Source: an uncultured Luteimonas sp. (GTDB taxonomy: Bacteria; Pseudomonadota; Gammaproteobacteria; Xanthomonadales; Xanthomonadaceae). Taken from it: a stretch of DNA of 16,761 nucleotides. Location of the stretch: the NCBI GenBank assembly GCA_938008415.1, contig CALLKI010000044.1, forward strand, positions 1 to 16,761. Direction: 5' to 3'. The notes beneath the pieces are model-generated. The model was not told the origin of the DNA, searched no databases, and saw only the letters and a list, made by a program, of their open reading frames with translations. The position numbers were made by a program, and so were the translations under genes. This document shows, piece by piece, positions 13,711 through 16,761 of this stretch. Positions within the stretch are counted from its first letter, which is position 1. Each line of letters begins with the position of its first letter.

Positions 13711-14904
13711 TCATTCCTTGAGTTTCAGGATGTTCTGGGCTTCCTGCGGGTTCTTGATGCCCCTGTCAAGTGCCTGTTGTGCGGCCTGCTTGGCCTCGCC
13801 GATCCGGTTCTCGGACCACAGGACCTTGGCCAGGTTCAGGTAGCCCTCGCCATCGGCCGCGAGCGGGGCGGCCTTGCGGTAGGCCTCCACCGCCTGCGCG
13901 CCCTGGTCCGAGAAGTAGTAGGCCTGGGCGAGAATGGAATAGGTCTGGTAGTCCGGCTTCAGGATCTGCTTCCCGAGGCCCTCGTTGATGACCTCGATGG
14001 CCTTCTGTTCGCCGTTCTCCGAATTCATGTACAGCGCGACCAGGTTCTTGTAGTCGCGCTCCTCGGTCAGTTCGCCGGCGGCACGCAGGCGCTCGTACAC
14101 CTCGATCGCGCGGGCGTCCTGGCCGGCCTGGATATACGCCGCAGCCAGGTTCATCTGCGCGCGCTTGTCGCCCGGCGTCCTGGCCGCGAGCTGTTCGGCC
14201 AGCGCGGTGGCCTTCGCCTCCTGCCCGGTCTCGGAGTAGGCCAGGATCAGCATCTGCGCCCATTCGGGCCTGGCCTTGTCGCCGGCGGCCTGCATCGCCT
14301 CCTCCAGCACCGGGATCATGTCCTGGTAGCGGTCCTGCTGGTAGAGGGCGGCGCCCTTCATGCCCAGGAACTCGGGCATGCGCGCATTGGTCTCGGCCAT
14401 CAGCCGGTCGATGGTGGCGATCGCATCCTGGTTCTTCTCTTCCTGGACCTGCAGCTGGGCCATGATCCACATCGTCTCGAAGTGGTCGTTGTTGTTCAGC
14501 CCGTTGAATTCCAGGGCGCGCCGCAGGGCCTCGATCGCAGCGTTGGCGTCGCTGTCGATCAGGCTGGCGCCGAGCAGCCGGGACGCCATCGACTTGTCGT
14601 AGGCGTTGGCCTTCGGGTCAGCGATGATCTCTTCGGCGAGCGGCGGGATCCGGTCGTACTCGTCCTTGTTGTAGTGGCCGACCAGTTTCTGCAGCTTCGA
14701 CGCCATCTTGGCGGACGGCTTGGCCTCGGGCTGCTGCCGCGTCGCGTTCGGATACTTGACCTCCTGCTTCTGCGCGCTGCTGGAGCCCCGCTGGCTCCGG
14801 CGCTCCTCGGCCGAACGCTGCGCGAGCGCGGCCGTCGTGCTGAACGCGAGCACGAGGGCGATCAGCGCCTGCAGGATCGTGGTACGCGGGCTCGCCTTGT
14901 TCAT
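13711..14904 (-). CDS. Exported tetratricopeptide-repeat protein next to tonB
   Basis: The 397-residue product starts with a Sec signal peptide (MNKASPRTTILQALIALVLA..., cleavage after ALA near 28). A charged linker follows, and then about 250 residues of helical TPR-type repeats, for example NAAIEALRRALEF, PEFLGMKGAALYQQDRYQDM, KRAQMNLAAAYIQAGQ and GYLNLAKVLWSENRIGEA. The start at 14904 is set by GAGGTGA 5 nt upstream and by the signal peptide. TPR proteins are frequent partners of TonB systems in gammaproteobacteria, and this gene directly precedes tonB on the same strand, so a periplasmic scaffolding role there is a reasonable inference. No catalytic motif is present. A 13-bp palindrome, GGTCGTTTCGACC (14924-14936), lies in the leader just upstream of the Shine-Dalgarno. 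Confidence 0.9.
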   Translation of the reverse strand: MNKASPRTTILQALIALVLAFSTTAALAQRSAEERRSQRGSSSAQKQEVKYPNATRQQPEAKPSAKMASKLQKLVGHYNKDEYDRIPPLAEEIIADPKANAYDKSMASRLLGASLIDSDANAAIEALRRALEFNGLNNNDHFETMWIMAQLQVQEEKNQDAIATIDRLMAETNARMPEFLGMKGAALYQQDRYQDMIPVLEEAMQAAGDKARPEWAQMLILAYSETGQEAKATALAEQLAARTPGDKRAQMNLAAAYIQAGQDARAIEVYERLRAAGELTEERDYKNLVALYMNSENGEQKAIEVINEGLGKQILKPDYQTYSILAQAYYFSDQGAQAVEAYRKAAPLAADGEGYLNLAKVLWSENRIGEAKQAAQQALDRGIKNPQEAQNILKLKE

Positions 14905-15034
14905 CTGTTTCACCTCGCTTCCTGGTCGTTTCGACCTTGTGCAATATCCCTGTTCGATGGTTATGCCGCCACGGCGCCACCGCGGCACGCCTGCCGGCGA
15001 ATCGTATCCCGGATGTATGCCGTCCGTCCCGTGT

Positions 15035-15826
15035 TCAGCCGCAACGCGGGCGTCGCCCGGCTGCCCTGGCCTGTTCATACACCGGGACGAGCTGGTCGGC
15101 ACGTGCCCTTAGTTCATTGATCCGGCTCTGCGGATCCGGGTGGGTGGACAGCCACTGCGGGGGACGGCTGCCGCCGGCGGCGATCATGTTCTGCCACAGC
15201 GAGACCGCCTCGCGCGGGTCGAACCCGGCCTGGGCCATGAGCCGCTGGCCGACCACGTCGGCCTCGGTCTCCTGCACGCGCGATCCGGGCAGCAGGAACC
15301 CGGTCTGCGCCAGCAGGCTGCCGCCCTGGGTGGCGAGCTGGCCGTAGTCGCCGGCGAGCGCGCCGAGCAGCTGCACCACGCCCGCGGCGCCCATCTGCCG
15401 GGTGATGCGTTCGTCGTGGTGGTTCTCGACGACGTGGCCGACCTCGTGCGCGATCACCGCGGCCAGCTGGTCCTGGTTCTTCGCCACCTTGAAGATGCCG
15501 GTGTTCACGCCGACCTTGCCGCCGGGCAGCGCGTAGGCGTTGGGTTCGTCCTGGACGAAGACGGCCGTCTCCCACGCGATCCGCCGTTGCTGCGCAGGCA
15601 GCTGCGCGACGATGGCATCCACCACGCAGCGGACATAGGCGTTCTGTCTGGCGTCGTTGCCCAGCGGCCCCTTCTGCTTGGCCTCGGTGAAGGCCTGCGC
15701 GCCGAGCTGCTCCAGCTGCGCCTGCGAGACCGCGCCGACGAACTGCCTGCGCCCGGTCGAGGTCGTCGAAGTGGCGCACGCGACCAGGACTCCGGCCAGG
15801 GCGAAGGCGAGTATCCGGTACTTCAT
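15035..15826 (-). CDS. M48-family zinc metalloprotease lipoprotein
   Basis: The 263-residue product has a lipoprotein signal with lipobox LVAC (C17), so it is probably membrane-anchored facing the periplasm. The zinc site is H127-E128-x2-H131 in VIAHEVGHVVENHHDERITR, with the third ligand probably E188 in VQETEADVVG. NAYALPGGKVGVNTGIF before the active site and WLSTHPDPQSRINEL after it are typical of M48 proteases of the LoiP/BepA group, which act in outer-membrane protein quality control. The start at 15826 is chosen because it gives the lipoprotein signal; no Shine-Dalgarno is visible. It lies between gyrB and the TPR gene on the same strand. Confidence 0.93.
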   Translation of the reverse strand: MKYRILAFALAGVLVACATSTTSTGRRQFVGAVSQAQLEQLGAQAFTEAKQKGPLGNDARQNAYVRCVVDAIVAQLPAQQRRIAWETAVFVQDEPNAYALPGGKVGVNTGIFKVAKNQDQLAAVIAHEVGHVVENHHDERITRQMGAAGVVQLLGALAGDYGQLATQGGSLLAQTGFLLPGSRVQETEADVVGQRLMAQAGFDPREAVSLWQNMIAAGGSRPPQWLSTHPDPQSRINELRARADQLVPVYEQARAAGRRPRCG

Positions 15827-15933
15827 GGGCCGTACGGGGCTGGGGAGGGGACGGAAGTTTGGCGGCGCCCGGCTTAAATTTTTGTAATCCCCCCACCCCT
15901 CGGGAGGCCGGCATCCCGCCCCGGTGGTGCCGC

Positions 15934-16761
15934 TCAGATGTCGAGGTTGGCGACCTTCAGCGCGTTCTCCTCGATGAACTCGCGGCGCGGTTCGACCACA
16001 TCGCCCATCAGGGTGCTGAAGATCTGGTCGGCGGCGACCGCGTCCTCGATCCGCACCTGCAGCAGGCGGCGGGTCTCCGGGTTCACCGTGGTCTCCCACA
16101 GCTGTTCCGGGTTCATTTCGCCAAGACCCTTGAAGCGCTGGATCTGGCGGCCCCTCCTGGCCTCATCCATCAGCCAGGCCTGGGCCTCGGCGAAGCTGGC
16201 CACCGCCTGGCTGCGGTTGCCGCGGATGACCTTCGCGCCCTCTCGCACCAGTCCGTGCAGCAGCGCCGCAGCCTCGCGCACCGGGCGCAGGTCGCCGGAC
16301 TCGAACGCGGACAGCGGCAGGACCTGGACGCTGTCCTCGCCCATGTGCCGGCGGGTCACCTTCAGCGCGGCGCCGTTGCCAGCGGATGCGGGGACGAACT
16401 CGAGCGCGTAGCGCGGCCGGCCGAGGCCGCCGCGGTTCAGGCGCTTCTCCAGCGCCTCGAGCTCGTGGCGCTCGTCGGTGTTCTGCTCCAGGCGCGCGGC
16501 ATCCAGCGGGGTGAAGTCGATCAGCGCCTCGACCAGTTTCGGGTCGTAGCGGTGGGCATTGCGCGCGATCGCCTCGCGGGCGGAGGCATAGGCCAGCAGC
16601 AGCTTCTCAAGCGCCACGCCCTCGATGGGCGGCTCGCCCCCGGCAGGCACCAGCGCCGCGCCCTCGACCGCGCTGCTGGCGAGATAGGCGTTCAGCGCCG
16701 CGTCGTCCTTCAGGTACAGCTCGGTCTTGCCCTGCTTGACCTTGTACAGCGGCGGCAGGCC
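15934..16761 (-). CDS. gyrB: DNA gyrase subunit B, C-terminal part
   Basis: The 275 visible C-terminal residues of GyrB are open to the right window edge. They begin GLPPLYKVKQGKTELYLKDD, in the TOPRIM region, then run through the long insertion found in gammaproteobacterial GyrB (about 25-190). They end with the conserved RGRQIQRFKGLGEMNPEQLW, DQIFSTLMGDVVEPRREFIE and ENALKVANLDI. Gyrase introduces negative supercoils using ATP. The insertion sequence is diverged from E. coli but has similar length. gyrB usually follows dnaA-dnaN-recF, so the chromosome origin is probably just to the right of this window. Confidence 0.97.
   Translation of the reverse strand, partial: GLPPLYKVKQGKTELYLKDDAALNAYLASSAVEGAALVPAGGEPPIEGVALEKLLLAYASAREAIARNAHRYDPKLVEALIDFTPLDAARLEQNTDERHELEALEKRLNRGGLGRPRYALEFVPASAGNGAALKVTRRHMGEDSVQVLPLSAFESGDLRPVREAAALLHGLVREGAKVIRGNRSQAVASFAEAQAWLMDEARRGRQIQRFKGLGEMNPEQLWETTVNPETRRLLQVRIEDAVAADQIFSTLMGDVVEPRREFIEENALKVANLDI

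Overview
The window is about 70% GC and reads like a chromosome segment from a Xanthomonadaceae gammaproteobacterium (Lysobacter/Luteimonas/Xanthomonas relatives). The evidence is the gene order gyrB - M48 peptidase - TPR protein - tonB - exbB - exbD - exbD - pdxJ, the variant PdxJ signature, and a 13-proline TonB. The gyrB tail at the right edge suggests the origin region (recF/dnaN/dnaA) lies just off the window. The genus is inferred from family-level recall, not from a search.

Layout. 1-339: 3' end of an integron integrase (intI type). Its attI site and cassettes, if present, lie off the left edge. 284-1840: an Lrp/AsnC-family regulator divergent from phenylalanine 4-hydroxylase (phhA), with repeated GCGCAA/TTGCGC half-sites between them. 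2031-4874: a TonB-dependent outer-membrane receptor followed after 3 nt by a 2OG-Fe(II) oxygenase. 4882-7567, minus strand: a PA0069-type radical SAM protein, then a PAS histidine kinase overlapping an Rcp1-like single-domain response regulator by ATGA. 7568-8256: 690 bp without a protein gene. It holds an orphan rho-independent terminator on the minus strand and, feeding into it, a chain of hairpins rich in A(N)GGA motifs, a candidate CsrA/RsmA-binding small RNA. 8257-9705: cardiolipin synthase. 9813-10831: a small membrane protein translationally coupled to pdxJ. 10862-11048, minus: a frameshifted remnant of a third ExbD. 11108-13575, minus: tonB-exbB-exbD-exbD with a strong terminator. 13711-15826, minus: a periplasmic TPR protein and an M48 metalloprotease lipoprotein. 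15934-16761, minus: 3' part of gyrB.

How parts fit. TonB-ExbB-ExbD would energise the TonB-dependent receptor encoded 7 kb away. The adjacent TPR protein may assist the TonB system. The Lrp-like protein probably controls phhA and itself. The kinase and response regulator form a cytoplasmic two-component pair with no DNA-binding output domain.

Most notable findings: the candidate CsrB/Rsm-like RNA at about 7630-7965 (minus), the exbD pseudogene hidden between pdxJ and the tonB operon terminator, and the operator array upstream of phhA. No tRNA, rRNA, CRISPR array or intact insertion sequence was seen.
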